DNA from: Thermodesulfobacteriota bacterium
Lineage (GTDB): Bacteria; Desulfobacterota; UBA8473
NCBI GenBank assembly: GCA_040757775.1
Contig: JBFLWQ010000011.1
Coordinates: forward strand, 1 to 64,000
Reading direction: 5' to 3'
DNA: 64,000 nucleotides
Both the position numbers and the translations under genes were made by a program. The notes under the pieces were generated by a model. The model searched no databases, was not told where the DNA came from, and saw only the letters and a program-made list of their open reading frames with translations. Shown piece after piece: positions 18,203 to 27,243 of the stretch. Each line of letters starts with the position of its first letter. The first letter of the stretch is position 1.

Positions 18203-19444
18203 ATGTCGTTAAACAGGGTGATTATGATATCTGTCCATAGTTGCCCCTTGGACATACTAGGAGGAAGAGATACCGGAGGGATGAACGTATATGTCCGGGA
18301 GCTCAGCCGTAAGCTTGGTCAAAGGGGTATTGGAGTGGATATCTTTACCCGCTCTAAGAATCCGTCTGTACCTAAGATAGTTTACATAGATGAAAAGGTT
18401 CGGGTTATCCATGTGAGGGCAGGTTTGGAAAAACCTTATCATAAGAACCTAGTCTGGAACTATTTACCAGAGTTTCTGGAGGGGGTCTATCGTTTTGCCC
18501 GGGAAGAGGGGATAACCTATGATTTAATCCATAGTCATTACTGGCTGTCTGGATGGATAGCCAGTAAGCTAAGTCAAGAATGGGAAATCCCAACGGTTCA
18601 TATGTCCCACACCCTGGGTTTTCTGAAAAACCAGGTAGCAAAGATTGATGATGAAAAAGACCCTCCTTTGCGCTTAGAAAATGAGATTAGGGTTCTCAGG
18701 GCTGCTGATAAGATAGTTACCACAACTCCTCTGGAAAAAATCCAGATAAATAGAGAATTTGACATACCCCTTGACAGGATTAAAGTGATTCCCTGCGGGG
18801 TAGATTTGAATCTGTTTAAACCATGGAAATCAGAGGAGGCAAAGTCTCGTTTGGGGTTAAATGGTCAAAAGTTTATACTCTTTGTGGGGCGGATTGATCC
18901 GATAAAAGGCTTAGATAATCTCATCAGAGCTATGAGCATATTGACAAAGGATGATAGAACCAATGGTAACGACTTGAGATTACTGGTCATTGGGGGTACC
19001 CTGTCTGATGAAGGTAATGAAGGAAAAAGCGAATTAAAAAATCTGATGAAGTTAACCTCGGAGTTAAACCTTGAAGATCGAATAGAATTCCTTGGCACTA
19101 AGAGACAGGATTTATTGCCGTATTATTACTCCAGTGCTGAGGTATGCGTACTTCCATCCAGGTATGAGTCTTTTGGCATAGTTGCCCTTGAGGCTATGGC
19201 ATGCGGGACTCCTGTGATAGCCTCTGAAGTTGGGGGGCTTTCCTATGTTATGGGAGATGAAAGGGCAGGATTTTTAGTACCTGAAGGTGATCCTGAGATA
19301 TTGGCTGAGAAAATCAGCTTTATAGTTGCCAACCCTTTTATAAAGGAAAAATTCGGAAGAGATGCCGTTAAACGGGCGGAAAGGTTTGGGTGGTCTTTGA
19401 TTGCTGATAAAGTGATTAGTCTGTACTCGCAATTGGTAAGTTAA
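18203..19444 (+). CDS. GT4-family glycosyltransferase, MshA-like
   Basis: A 413-residue retaining glycosyltransferase. The N-terminal MISVHSCPLDILGGRDTGG then MNVYVRELSRKLGQRG matches the donor/acceptor loop of MshA and sucrose-phosphate-synthase-like GT4 enzymes; the C-terminal domain has FVGRIDPIKGLDNLI and the EAMACGTPVIASEVGG nucleotide-sugar motif. ATG 18203 (AAGAGGA upstream) is chosen over 18170. The PIG-L deacetylase immediately downstream repeats the MshA/MshB or BshA/BshB pairing of low-molecular-weight thiol synthesis, but no cysteine ligase is in the window, so a glycolipid or polysaccharide role is equally open. Confidence 0.83.
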   Translation: MSLNRVIMISVHSCPLDILGGRDTGGMNVYVRELSRKLGQRGIGVDIFTRSKNPSVPKIVYIDEKVRVIHVRAGLEKPYHKNLVWNYLPEFLEGVYRFAREEGITYDLIHSHYWLSGWIASKLSQEWEIPTVHMSHTLGFLKNQVAKIDDEKDPPLRLENEIRVLRAADKIVTTTPLEKIQINREFDIPLDRIKVIPCGVDLNLFKPWKSEEAKSRLGLNGQKFILFVGRIDPIKGLDNLIRAMSILTKDDRTNGNDLRLLVIGGTLSDEGNEGKSELKNLMKLTSELNLEDRIEFLGTKRQDLLPYYYSSAEVCVLPSRYESFGIVALEAMACGTPVIASEVGGLSYVMGDERAGFLVPEGDPEILAEKISFIVANPFIKEKFGRDAVKRAERFGWSLIADKVISLYSQLVS

Positions 19445-19534
19445 AAAGTTGAAGAGTTGAAGGGTAGGGGCAAACCTGCGTGTTTGCCTTAAAAGGGTTG
19501 AGTAGTTGAGGGGTTTGGGGAGAAAGGCAGCCAA

Positions 19535-20212
19535 ATGGAAAAAGATAGAATAATGTTAATAATGGCACATCCGGACGATGCTGAGATGGGATGTGGAGGG
19601 ACAATAGCAAAGTGGATAAAAGAGGGGCATGAGGTTCGTTATGTGGTCTGTACCAATGGAGACAAGGGAACCAAAAACCTGGAACTTTCCCCGCATCGCC
19701 TGGCTGAAATGCGAGAGGATGAACAGCTTAGATCTGCTGAGGTACTGGGTGTAAAAAGTGTGACCTTTCTGCGTCACAGGGATGGAGAACTAGTAGCGGA
19801 CCTTGCCTTTCGAAGCGAACTTGCCCTTCTTATTCGTCAGTACAAACCCCATATTCTAGTAACCCATGACCCCTGGCGTCCATACCTGTTGCACCCTGAT
19901 CACAGGGCAGTCGGCTTTACCACAACGGATGCTGTGATTGCCGCCAGAGACCACCTCTTCCTGCCGGCACAGACGAATGCAGGGTTTGATGCTCATTCTC
20001 CCCGTGAAATCCACTTTACGTTTCCAGAGAACCCCGACCTTTTTGTTGATATTACAGAGACCCTGTATAAGAAATTGGAGGCTATAGAACAGCACAAGAG
20101 TCAGATTAAGATTCACCCAGATTGGAAGGAAAGGATGACAGGGATGGCTATTGAATTTGGCAAAAAGGCTAACCTTCAATACGCGGAAATCTTTAAGAGG
20201 GTGCTGCTTTGA
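19535..20212 (+). CDS. PIG-L/LmbE-family N-deacetylase
   Basis: A 225-residue zinc deacetylase of the BshB1/MshB type: metal ligands in MAHPDDAEMGCGG, then HDPWRPYLLHPDHRAVG. Members remove an acetyl group from N-acetylglucosamine conjugates. GGGGAGAAAGG lies upstream of the ATG. It follows the MshA-like transferase by 90 bp and is convergent with pyrD (10-bp gap). Confidence 0.87.
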   Translation: MEKDRIMLIMAHPDDAEMGCGGTIAKWIKEGHEVRYVVCTNGDKGTKNLELSPHRLAEMREDEQLRSAEVLGVKSVTFLRHRDGELVADLAFRSELALLIRQYKPHILVTHDPWRPYLLHPDHRAVGFTTTDAVIAARDHLFLPAQTNAGFDAHSPREIHFTFPENPDLFVDITETLYKKLEAIEQHKSQIKIHPDWKERMTGMAIEFGKKANLQYAEIFKRVLL

Positions 20213-20222
20213 GATGCTTTCG

Positions 20223-21146
20223 TCAAATCCTTAATGTCCCTATGAGGCTTTTTATATCGCCGATTCCGTGATCCCCCAGGTATTTTTCAATACCTGAAAG
20301 GATGTCCATAGTAGCTTTAGGGTTGATGAAGTTTGCTGTTCCCACCTGGATAGCAGATGCCCCGGCAATGATAAACTCCAGTGCATCATGGGCATTCATT
20401 ATCCCCCCGATACCGATTACGGGGATTTCCGCAACCCTTGCCACTTCCCACACCATTCCCAGAGCAATAGGTTTTATAGCAGGGCCTGATAGCCCGCCCG
20501 TTATATTAGCCAGTTTAGGGGTTTTCGTTTTGATGTCTATTGCCATTCCCTTTATGGTATTGATTAAAGATATAGCATCTGCACCAGCGTCCTGAACGCT
20601 TCTGGTAATCTCTGTTATATCGGTGACATTAGGAGAAAGCTTTACAATCAGGGGAAGTTTGGTTGATTCCCGTATCAGATTTACTAGTTCGAATGCCATA
20701 TGTGGATCAGTTCCAAAAGTCATTCCACCTTCTTTTACATTCGGGCAGGAGATGTTGATTTCTAACCCTGAGATACCATGAGTATCATCCAGCTTGTTCG
20801 CTACATCACGGTACTCTTCTATGCTACTGCCAAAGATATTTACGATTATCGTGGCACCGCTGTCTATCAAGTAGGGGAGCTTTTCTCCAATAAAACGGTC
20901 TACTCCAATGTTTTCTAAACCGATGGAGTTTAGCATTCCCCCTGTTGTCTCAACGATTCGGGGAGGCGGATTGCCAGGTCTTGGTTCTAAAGAAATACCT
21001 TTTACTACAATCGCCCCCAGTTTATCCAGGCCCACATAAGGGGCATACTCTTCACCATAACCAAAGGTGCCAGAGGCGGTCATTACTGGATTCTTTAATT
21101 GAATCCCACCAATATTTACGGATAACTCAACAGGCTCATGGTTCAT
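20223..21146 (-). CDS. pyrD: Dihydroorotate dehydrogenase B, catalytic subunit PyrD
   Basis: Class 1B enzyme oxidising dihydroorotate to orotate in pyrimidine synthesis, working with PyrK to pass electrons to NAD. The 307-residue protein has the FMN barrel motifs: VMTASGTFGYGEEY, NISCPNVKEGG (active-site Cys), KLSPNVTDI, INTIKG and GIGGIMNAHDALEFI. AAGGAATCC precedes the ATG. pyrK lies 9 bp upstream. Confidence 0.96.
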   Translation of the reverse strand: MNHEPVELSVNIGGIQLKNPVMTASGTFGYGEEYAPYVGLDKLGAIVVKGISLEPRPGNPPPRIVETTGGMLNSIGLENIGVDRFIGEKLPYLIDSGATIIVNIFGSSIEEYRDVANKLDDTHGISGLEINISCPNVKEGGMTFGTDPHMAFELVNLIRESTKLPLIVKLSPNVTDITEITRSVQDAGADAISLINTIKGMAIDIKTKTPKLANITGGLSGPAIKPIALGMVWEVARVAEIPVIGIGGIMNAHDALEFIIAGASAIQVGTANFINPKATMDILSGIEKYLGDHGIGDIKSLIGTLRI

Positions 21147-21155
21147 AAGGATTCC

Positions 21156-21989
21156 TTACTTCCAAATTATGTCGTTACTGTCAAAGACAGGGCCATCTTT
21201 ACAAACCTTTTTATAAACATCTCCGCCTGCCTTTGTCTTAACTATACACCCCAGACAGGCGCCCACAGCACAGGCCATCCTTGCCTCCAGAGATATCTGG
21301 CATGATATGCTTTTTTCGCCGGTGATCTTTGATACCTCTCTTAACATGGTGTCTGGTCCGCATGCAAAGCAATGGGTAGAAGAACCTGGACTATAATCTC
21401 CGAATTTAAGATAATCCAGTAATAGATCAACAACTACTCCTTGCTGTCCCAGACTCCCATCTTCTGTAGCTACTCTAACCTCTAAACTAAGTTTTTCAAA
21501 CTCTTCAACGCATAAAACGTCATCCCTGCCTTTTCCACCCAAGAAGAGTAAAAGGGATTTAAGCCCTGAACACTGTAAAATTATGTTCTCTGCCAAACTA
21601 AAAAGGGACGCTACTCCGATCCCTCCACCAACCAAGATTGCTGTTCTGATATTAGTATCTATTCTATATCCTTTGCCCATAGGTCCCAAGAGATCAATCT
21701 CATCATCTTCCTTCATCTCAGACATTATCTCTGTCCCTTTGCCTACCACCTTATAGAGTATTTCTAGCTGACAATCACTACACCTTTTTTCTCCTTTAGT
21801 ATTTGCTTTCCCAGTCCTGTGTATTACAAAAGGACGTCGCAAGAAAGGGTCCCATTGGTTGCTGACTCTTACCATAATGAATTGACCGGGAGCTGCTCTG
21901 GAGGCTATCTCCGGACAGTCTAACCCCATCTTATAATAAGTTGGGGACACCTCTGTGTTAAAGAGAATTTTTGAAAACACCTGGTACAT
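21156..21989 (-). CDS. pyrK: Dihydroorotate dehydrogenase electron-transfer subunit PyrK
   Basis: A 277-residue FAD/2Fe-2S subunit. The FAD-binding RRPFVIHR, NAD-binding VGGGIGVASLFSLAE and the C-terminal 2Fe-2S cysteines in MACAVGACLGCIVKTK plus a later VCKDGPVF are in place. An unusual insert at about residues 68-75 (GEKRCSDCQ) adds two cysteines beside the FAD domain. The ribosome-binding site is weak; a copy of the leader repeat R1 lies just upstream in gene orientation. Confidence 0.94.
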   Translation of the reverse strand: MYQVFSKILFNTEVSPTYYKMGLDCPEIASRAAPGQFIMVRVSNQWDPFLRRPFVIHRTGKANTKGEKRCSDCQLEILYKVVGKGTEIMSEMKEDDEIDLLGPMGKGYRIDTNIRTAILVGGGIGVASLFSLAENIILQCSGLKSLLLFLGGKGRDDVLCVEEFEKLSLEVRVATEDGSLGQQGVVVDLLLDYLKFGDYSPGSSTHCFACGPDTMLREVSKITGEKSISCQISLEARMACAVGACLGCIVKTKAGGDVYKKVCKDGPVFDSNDIIWK

Positions 21990-22016
21990 TTATCATCTCA
22001 TTCGGAGAATGGGGGG

Positions 22017-22053
22017 AACCCCTTCCGCCTGAGGCGGACTTGAACCCTCAAGC
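22017..22053 (-). repeat. Gene-leader repeat R1, copy on minus strand upstream of pyrK
   Basis: Read on the minus strand it gives GGCTTGAGGGTTCAAGTCCG followed by CCTCAGGCGGAAGGGGTTCC, matching the copies upstream of moeA, DUF1015 and the formyltransferase. It ends about 28 nt before the pyrK start and overlaps the rimI stop codon. Confidence 0.65.
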
Positions 22054-22551
22054 CATCAGCTTTGAACACATAATAATAGCATCTTCATAGTTGTCTGAGT
22101 AATATCGGCGTCGTACCCCTATGGCTTCAAAAGCGAATTTTCTATATAATAATATAGCAGAAAAGTTTGATTTACGGACCTCTAAAGTTGCAACTTCTGC
22201 ACCCACACGGATAGAAAACTCAATGCCAGAGTTAAGGAGCCTGGTTGCAATTCCCTGTCGGCGAAAGTTGGGGTGGATAGCAAGATTTAAGATGTGAACT
22301 TCATCGGTTACCAACCAAAGACAGATATAACCAACTGTCCTCTTTTGATGGGGAGTGGATTTTTTGGCAACAAGAATCTTTGACCACTCAAGATTCAGCT
22401 CTTGTTCGAAGGCATCTCTGGTCCAGGGGGATTTGAAGCATAGATTTTCAATATCCAGAACCTCGTCAATATCTTTACCCTCCATCTCTGCTATCTCTAG
22501 GTCTGTTACCTGAAGAGAATTTCTCTCAAGACTTTGGGAAGTTGAGTTCAT
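22048..22551 (-). CDS. rimI: Ribosomal-protein-alanine N-acetyltransferase RimI-like
   Basis: A 167-residue GNAT enzyme with the acetyl-CoA-binding segment AIHPNFRRQGIATRLLNSGI and motif EVRKSNFSAILLYRKFAFE, typical of RimI, which acetylates the N-terminal alanine of ribosomal protein S18 and often has wider targets. N-terminal ENLCFKSPWTRDAFEQEL is family-typical. It lies 10 bp downstream of the EIIA gene. Confidence 0.88.
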   Translation of the reverse strand: MNSTSQSLERNSLQVTDLEIAEMEGKDIDEVLDIENLCFKSPWTRDAFEQELNLEWSKILVAKKSTPHQKRTVGYICLWLVTDEVHILNLAIHPNFRRQGIATRLLNSGIEFSIRVGAEVATLEVRKSNFSAILLYRKFAFEAIGVRRRYYSDNYEDAIIMCSKLMA

Positions 22552-22561
22552 AGAATGTCGT

Positions 22562-22969
22562 TTACGTAACCTTTTTATTCATAATCTCACTGGCCAAATT
22601 AATGTTCTTCTGTCCAAAAGATTTCAGCTGCACAGCCAGTTCGTTTAATGTTTTATCTTCCCGGTAAGTAGAAAGCTTAATGAGCATTGGTAAGTTTACT
22701 CCTGTTAATACCTCTACCTTTCCTTCTTCCAAAAAAGAGAGACTCAGATTAGAAGGTGTACCACCAAACATATCAGTTATTATCAAGACACCTTCACCAT
22801 TATCTAACCTTTTAATAGCCATTGAGATCTCTTTCCTCAATTTATCTGTGTCTTTCTTGGGGTCAACAGATATGGCGTGAATACCATCTATCCTGCCACC
22901 CATCATATCGGCAGCAGCAACCAACTCAGCCCCTAAATTGTAATGAGTTATTACCAGAATCCCGACCAT
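22562..22969 (-). CDS. PTS EIIA component, mannose-family fold
   Basis: A 135-residue EIIA-Man-type domain with the phosphorylatable histidine in VITHYNLG (His9) and the TDMFGGTPSNLSLSF motif. GGAGG precedes the ATG. No EIIB, EIIC, HPr or EI gene is nearby, so a regulatory role in a PTS-Ntr-type circuit with PtsN and RapZ next door is more likely than sugar uptake. HPr and EI may lie elsewhere. Confidence 0.9.
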   Translation of the reverse strand: MVGILVITHYNLGAELVAAADMMGGRIDGIHAISVDPKKDTDKLRKEISMAIKRLDNGEGVLIITDMFGGTPSNLSLSFLEEGKVEVLTGVNLPMLIKLSTYREDKTLNELAVQLKSFGQKNINLASEIMNKKVT

Positions 22970-23109
22970 TATTCCTCCATACTGAAAATACTGATCAAAC
23001 AGCTTCTATCTGCAATTCAGAGAACAGACTTCAGACGTTAGACCCCAAACTATCCAATTGTATAATCCCTGGCTAATTTCAGTCTGATGTCTATGGTCTG
23101 CTGTCTGAA

Positions 23110-23976
23110 TCACAGAGCTTCTATATCCCTGTGTCTGATACTAACCATGTATTTTTCTTTATCAAAAGATTTGACCAACTCGTTGATAATGGCTACAGAA
23201 CGGTGCTTTCCCCCTGTACAACCAATAGCGATAGTTAAGTATACTCTCCCTTCTTTTTCGTATAGAGGAACCAAAAAGTGAATTAGATTGGAAAATTTCT
23301 TAATAAATTTTTTTGTTTCGCTTCTTTTTAAAACATAATCAGAAACCTCTTTGTTTTCACCCGTGAGGTTCTTTAATTCTTCAATGAAGTATGGGTTTGG
23401 TAAAAATCTCACATCCATTGTTAAATCAGCATCGTATGGTAACCCATACTTGAATCCAAAAGAGAGTAAATTTATAGTCATCTTTTTCAAGGAAGATACT
23501 TCACTAAAGTATTGGTAGATAGCATCCTTTAACTGATGGACGTTATAATTAGAGGTATCTATAACCTTATTTGCTGTACTCTTTAAATGTGAAAGAGTTT
23601 CTCTTTCTAATCTAATTCCTTCAATGACCGATTTGCCTTCTGCCAGAGGATGGGACCTTCGGGTCTCACTGAAGCGCCTGAGCAGGATTTCCTCAGAGCA
23701 CTCCAGGAATATTGTTTCCATTAGATAGCCTTCCTTTTTCAACTCTTCAAAAATTTGGGGGTATTCCTTTAAAAACCCCCTTTCCCTGACATCCATTACA
23801 AAGGCTACCTTGGAGATTTCTCCCGGAGTTTGAAGGCGCAACTCTAAGAATTTTGGAAGTAGAATAACTGGCAGGTTGTCTACACAGAAAAATCCGATAT
23901 CCTCTAAAGCCTTTATTGCTGTGCTTTTTCCTGAGCCTGAGAGACCAGTTATAATGACAAATCGGATGTTCTTCAT
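23110..23976 (-). CDS. rapZ: RNase adapter protein RapZ
   Basis: A 288-residue P-loop protein: Walker A GLSGSGKST (9-17), FFCVDNLPVILLPKF, FLECSEEILLRRFSETRRSHPL, and the C-terminal GCTGGKHRSV motif. In enterobacteria RapZ guides RNase E to a small RNA and senses glucosamine-6-phosphate; in other phyla its target is unknown. The rpoN-hpf-ptsN-rapZ order is the widely conserved arrangement. Confidence 0.95.
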   Translation of the reverse strand: MKNIRFVIITGLSGSGKSTAIKALEDIGFFCVDNLPVILLPKFLELRLQTPGEISKVAFVMDVRERGFLKEYPQIFEELKKEGYLMETIFLECSEEILLRRFSETRRSHPLAEGKSVIEGIRLERETLSHLKSTANKVIDTSNYNVHQLKDAIYQYFSEVSSLKKMTINLLSFGFKYGLPYDADLTMDVRFLPNPYFIEELKNLTGENKEVSDYVLKRSETKKFIKKFSNLIHFLVPLYEKEGRVYLTIAIGCTGGKHRSVAIINELVKSFDKEKYMVSIRHRDIEAL

Positions 23977-24010
23977 TTAATTTGAAGGTGAGACCTAACC
24001 TCATCACGCA

Positions 24011-24475
24011 TCATTGAAAATTCTCATCCCTTTCGATAATAGTGTTAAAGAGGTCATCTTTTAATTTAGCTTCCATTAGTTCTTGTTTGAAAGAGTTGTC
24101 TTTCAACAGACGTGAAATTCTAGCCAATGCTTTCAAGTGGATACCCGCAGAATCTTCTGGTGCAACTAGTAAAAAGAAAAGGTGGGTTGGTTTCCCATCC
24201 ATGGAGTCGAAATCTACTCCGTCTACACTTTTTCCGAAAGAGGCTAACAGGGTGTCAATATTTTTGAGTTTCCCATGAGGTATTGCTATACCATCTCCGA
24301 TACCTGTACTTCCCAATTTTTCTCTTTCTAAGAGAACATCTAAGAGTTCTCCTTTATTTATTAGTTTGTTTTGTTTGACAATAACAGTAACAAGTTCCTC
24401 TAAAACCTCCTTCTTGCTTTTAGAGGTTAATTCAGGAATTATTAAATCTCCGCTTAAAATATCAGCAATCTTCAT
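24011..24475 (-). CDS. ptsN: PTS EIIA-Ntr protein PtsN
   Basis: A 154-residue EIIA of the fructose/nitrogen class; the phospho-accepting histidine is in GDGIAIPHGKL (His67). PtsN adjusts potassium, phosphate and sigma-54-linked metabolism according to its phosphorylation. ATG 24475 has AGAGGA upstream; the ATG at 24502 overlaps the hpf stop and adds nine residues without a site. Confidence 0.93.
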   Translation of the reverse strand: MKIADILSGDLIIPELTSKSKKEVLEELVTVIVKQNKLINKGELLDVLLEREKLGSTGIGDGIAIPHGKLKNIDTLLASFGKSVDGVDFDSMDGKPTHLFFLLVAPEDSAGIHLKALARISRLLKDNSFKQELMEAKLKDDLFNTIIERDENFQ

Positions 24476-24501
24476 CAGTTTCCTCTTCGGATGCACTTGC
24501 A

Positions 24502-25047
24502 TTAATACTCAGGCTCAATTAAACCATAATTTCCGTCTTTTCTCCGATAAATCACATTAACCTTTTCTGAGGAAGCATTGGTAAAAACCCAGAAACCGTA
24601 ATTCGACGATTCTAATTGCATTGCTGCTTCTTCTACAAACATAGGCTTTATGGATAAGTTTTCGCTTCTTATAACCTTTGGTTCCTCTCCCCCTTCAAGA
24701 CTGTCTGCTGTTAACACATTGATTCTACCCGATAAATTCCCTAAATTAGGATTTATAGTTTTATGTTTTTTCAACCTTTCTTTATACTTACGAAGCTGTC
24801 TCTCAATTTTATCCATAACCAGATCAATTGAAGAATACATATTGTCTGTTTCCTCTTTACCATTTATTACTGTCCTGTTAGCAACAAGACTTATCTCCGC
24901 TATATTTCTGTGTTTTTCTACTGAAAGTACAATATTCGCTTCAATGGGTCTATCGATGTATTTTTTTACTTTAGCCAATTTTTCTTCAATGTACTTTTTA
25001 AAGTCTTCAACAGCATCCATATGTCGAAAGGTCACAGTTATCTGCAT
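24502..25047 (-). CDS. hpf: Ribosome hibernation promoting factor, long form
   Basis: A 181-residue protein: N-terminal S30AE domain (MQITVTFRHMDAVEDFKKYI to about 100) and a C-terminal dimerisation domain (about 125-181, MFVEEAAMQLESSNYGFWVF). The long form makes 100S ribosome dimers alone. GGAGGAG precedes the ATG. Downstream of rpoN in the usual order. Confidence 0.95.
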   Translation of the reverse strand: MQITVTFRHMDAVEDFKKYIEEKLAKVKKYIDRPIEANIVLSVEKHRNIAEISLVANRTVINGKEETDNMYSSIDLVMDKIERQLRKYKERLKKHKTINPNLGNLSGRINVLTADSLEGGEEPKVIRSENLSIKPMFVEEAAMQLESSNYGFWVFTNASSEKVNVIYRRKDGNYGLIEPEY

Positions 25048-25062
25048 TTCTTACTCCTCCTG

Positions 25063-26499
25063 CTAAAAAAACCTTTTTCTCTTTGATGAAGGTAAAATAT
25101 TTAACACCTCACGGTATTTAGTTACTGTTCTTCGCGCAATATTTATATTTAATTCCTTCAGAATATTAACAAGTTTCTGGTCACTATAAGGTTTCTTGGG
25201 GTTTTCATTAAGAATAATCTGCTTGATCTTATCTTTAACGCTCTCAGAGGCTATACTTTCTCCTCTTGAATAGTCGATTCCACTGTTGAAAAAGTATTTG
25301 AGCTCAAAGATTCCATGAGGGGTGTGTACATATTTATTTGTTGTAACCCGGCTAATAGTTGATTCATGCATACCAATATCTTCAGCTACGTCTCTAAGAA
25401 CCAGAGGTTTCAGGTGTCCTGTATTTTTCTCAAAGAAATCCCGCTGAAATTTAATAATGCTTTTCATAACCTTATGTATGGTTCTCTGTCTCTGATGGAT
25501 ACTCTTTATTAACCACACCGCAGAACGGATCTTTTCTTGTATGTATTCCTTTGTTATTTTTGATGTTAGGTCTCCTTGGGAGAGGGCATTGCGATAAAAG
25601 GAACTTATCCTCAATTTGGGCATACCGTCTTCGTTCAGGACTATAAAAAATTCATTTCCTACATTGTAGACATATATATCAGGGGTAATGTATTGAGCTT
25701 CTTCCTCATTGAAATGTCTGCCAGGGGTGGGACCCAATTCAGAAATTAACCTTGCAGCCTCCACAACCTTTTCTAAAGAGACCCCCAATTTTTTAGCGAT
25801 TATTTGAAGCCTCTTATTTTCCAGTTCAGGCATATGATTGGCTAAGATTTCTCCTACAATAGGACTATCTCCAATACGGTGTTTTGCTTGAATAAGTAAA
25901 CACTCTTTGAGATCTCTGGCTCCAACACCCAGAGGGTCAAATTCTTGAATCTGCCTTAAGACACTCTCAACCACAGATTCATCTACCTCGGTGGTCTCAG
26001 CAATATCGGCTAAGCTAACCCGAAGGTAGCCATCGTCATCTATATTCCCAATGATCAAGCTGCCTATTAGCTCTTCTGTTTTAGTAAAATTTGAGAGACG
26101 GAGCTGCAACGTCAGATGATCATAAAGGGTCATTTTTTTCGTTAGTCTGTTCTCTAATGAGAGTTTCTCATCGTCTTCAATGCCGGAACCAGAACTGTCT
26201 GGAATAAAACCACCTATATAGTTTTCCCACTTAATACCCATGTTTGTGTCTTGATTATCAAATGTTACTTCTTTTGTTTTATCGGGTTCGAGTTCTCTTA
26301 TCCCGTCACTTTTGTTGGAATTGTCCCCATCAGAAAAATCTTGAATTTCTTCCAATACTGGATTTTCTACAATCTCCTTTTGAATAAGATCCTTCAATTC
26401 TAATCTTGAGAGCTGCAGCAGTTTTATTGACTGCTGCAATTGCGGTGTCATAATTGTCTGCTGTGCCAGTTTTAGGCTCTGTTTAATTTCTAAAGCCAT
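25063..26499 (-). CDS. rpoN: RNA polymerase sigma-54 factor
   Basis: A 478-residue sigma-54 with the glutamine- and leucine-rich activator region (QTIMTPQLQQSIKLLQLSRL), an acidic linker, core-binding region, HTH (VLRDVAEDIGMHESTISRVT) and the C-terminal RpoN box ARRTVTKYREVLNI that reads the -24 element. Promoters it serves need enhancer-binding ATPases, none of which is in this window. Confidence 0.97.
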   Translation of the reverse strand: MALEIKQSLKLAQQTIMTPQLQQSIKLLQLSRLELKDLIQKEIVENPVLEEIQDFSDGDNSNKSDGIRELEPDKTKEVTFDNQDTNMGIKWENYIGGFIPDSSGSGIEDDEKLSLENRLTKKMTLYDHLTLQLRLSNFTKTEELIGSLIIGNIDDDGYLRVSLADIAETTEVDESVVESVLRQIQEFDPLGVGARDLKECLLIQAKHRIGDSPIVGEILANHMPELENKRLQIIAKKLGVSLEKVVEAARLISELGPTPGRHFNEEEAQYITPDIYVYNVGNEFFIVLNEDGMPKLRISSFYRNALSQGDLTSKITKEYIQEKIRSAVWLIKSIHQRQRTIHKVMKSIIKFQRDFFEKNTGHLKPLVLRDVAEDIGMHESTISRVTTNKYVHTPHGIFELKYFFNSGIDYSRGESIASESVKDKIKQIILNENPKKPYSDQKLVNILKELNINIARRTVTKYREVLNILPSSKRKRFF

Positions 26500-26520
26500 A
26501 ATATATCCGGTCTAAAACAC

Positions 26521-27243
26521 TTATAATTTAAACTTTTCACCCAGGTATATCTTTCGGGCCTTTTTACTGTCAGTAATTTGTTGAGGGTTTCCAAATTCCA
26601 GGATTCTTCCCTGATCTATAATATAGGCTTTATCACAAACACCTAGAGTTTCCCGGACATTATGATCGGAAATAACAACCCCTATGCCTCTAGATCTCAA
26701 TTGTCTTATGATATTTTGAATATCAATAACTGCTATAGGGTCTATTCCGGCAAAGGGTTCATCAAGTAGAATAAAAGCAGGAGAGGTTACAAGTGCCCTG
26801 CTAATCTCTACCCTCCTACGTTCTCCTCCAGAAAGTGAATAAGCTTTATTCTTAGAGATAGAAGCTATGTTTAACTCATCTAACAGTTTATGTAACCTTT
26901 CTTTTTTTTCTTCTTTTGATAACTTTAACGTTTCCAGAATTGCTAAAATATTCTCTTCTACTGTCAATTTACGGAATATCGATGATTCCTGGGGAAGATA
27001 ATTGATTCCTTTCCTTGCCCGTAGATAGATAGGGTAGTCTGTGATATCCTCGTCATCCAGGAATACCCTTCCCTGATCCGGTTTAATTATGCCAACCATC
27101 ATAAAGAAGATAGTTGTCTTCCCAGCTCCGTTGGGACCCAACAATCCGATAACTTCTTCTGTATTGATTTCCAGGGTTATATCATCAACAGCCTTTCTAT
27201 CTCCAAATACCTTTGTTAGACCTTTGGCCGATAGAGTTCGCAT
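26521..27243 (-). CDS. lptB: LPS export ABC transporter ATPase LptB
   Basis: A 240-residue ATPase powering LPS extraction with LptFG. Walker A GPNGAGKT (36-43), LptB-typical YLPQESSIFRKLTVEENI, signature LSGGERRRVEISRAL, Walker B FILLDEPFAGIDP and ISDHNVRETL H-loop. Its ATG directly follows the lptA stop codon. lptF and lptG are not in the window. Confidence 0.96.
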   Translation of the reverse strand: MRTLSAKGLTKVFGDRKAVDDITLEINTEEVIGLLGPNGAGKTTIFFMMVGIIKPDQGRVFLDDEDITDYPIYLRARKGINYLPQESSIFRKLTVEENILAILETLKLSKEEKKERLHKLLDELNIASISKNKAYSLSGGERRRVEISRALVTSPAFILLDEPFAGIDPIAVIDIQNIIRQLRSRGIGVVISDHNVRETLGVCDKAYIIDQGRILEFGNPQQITDSKKARKIYLGEKFKL

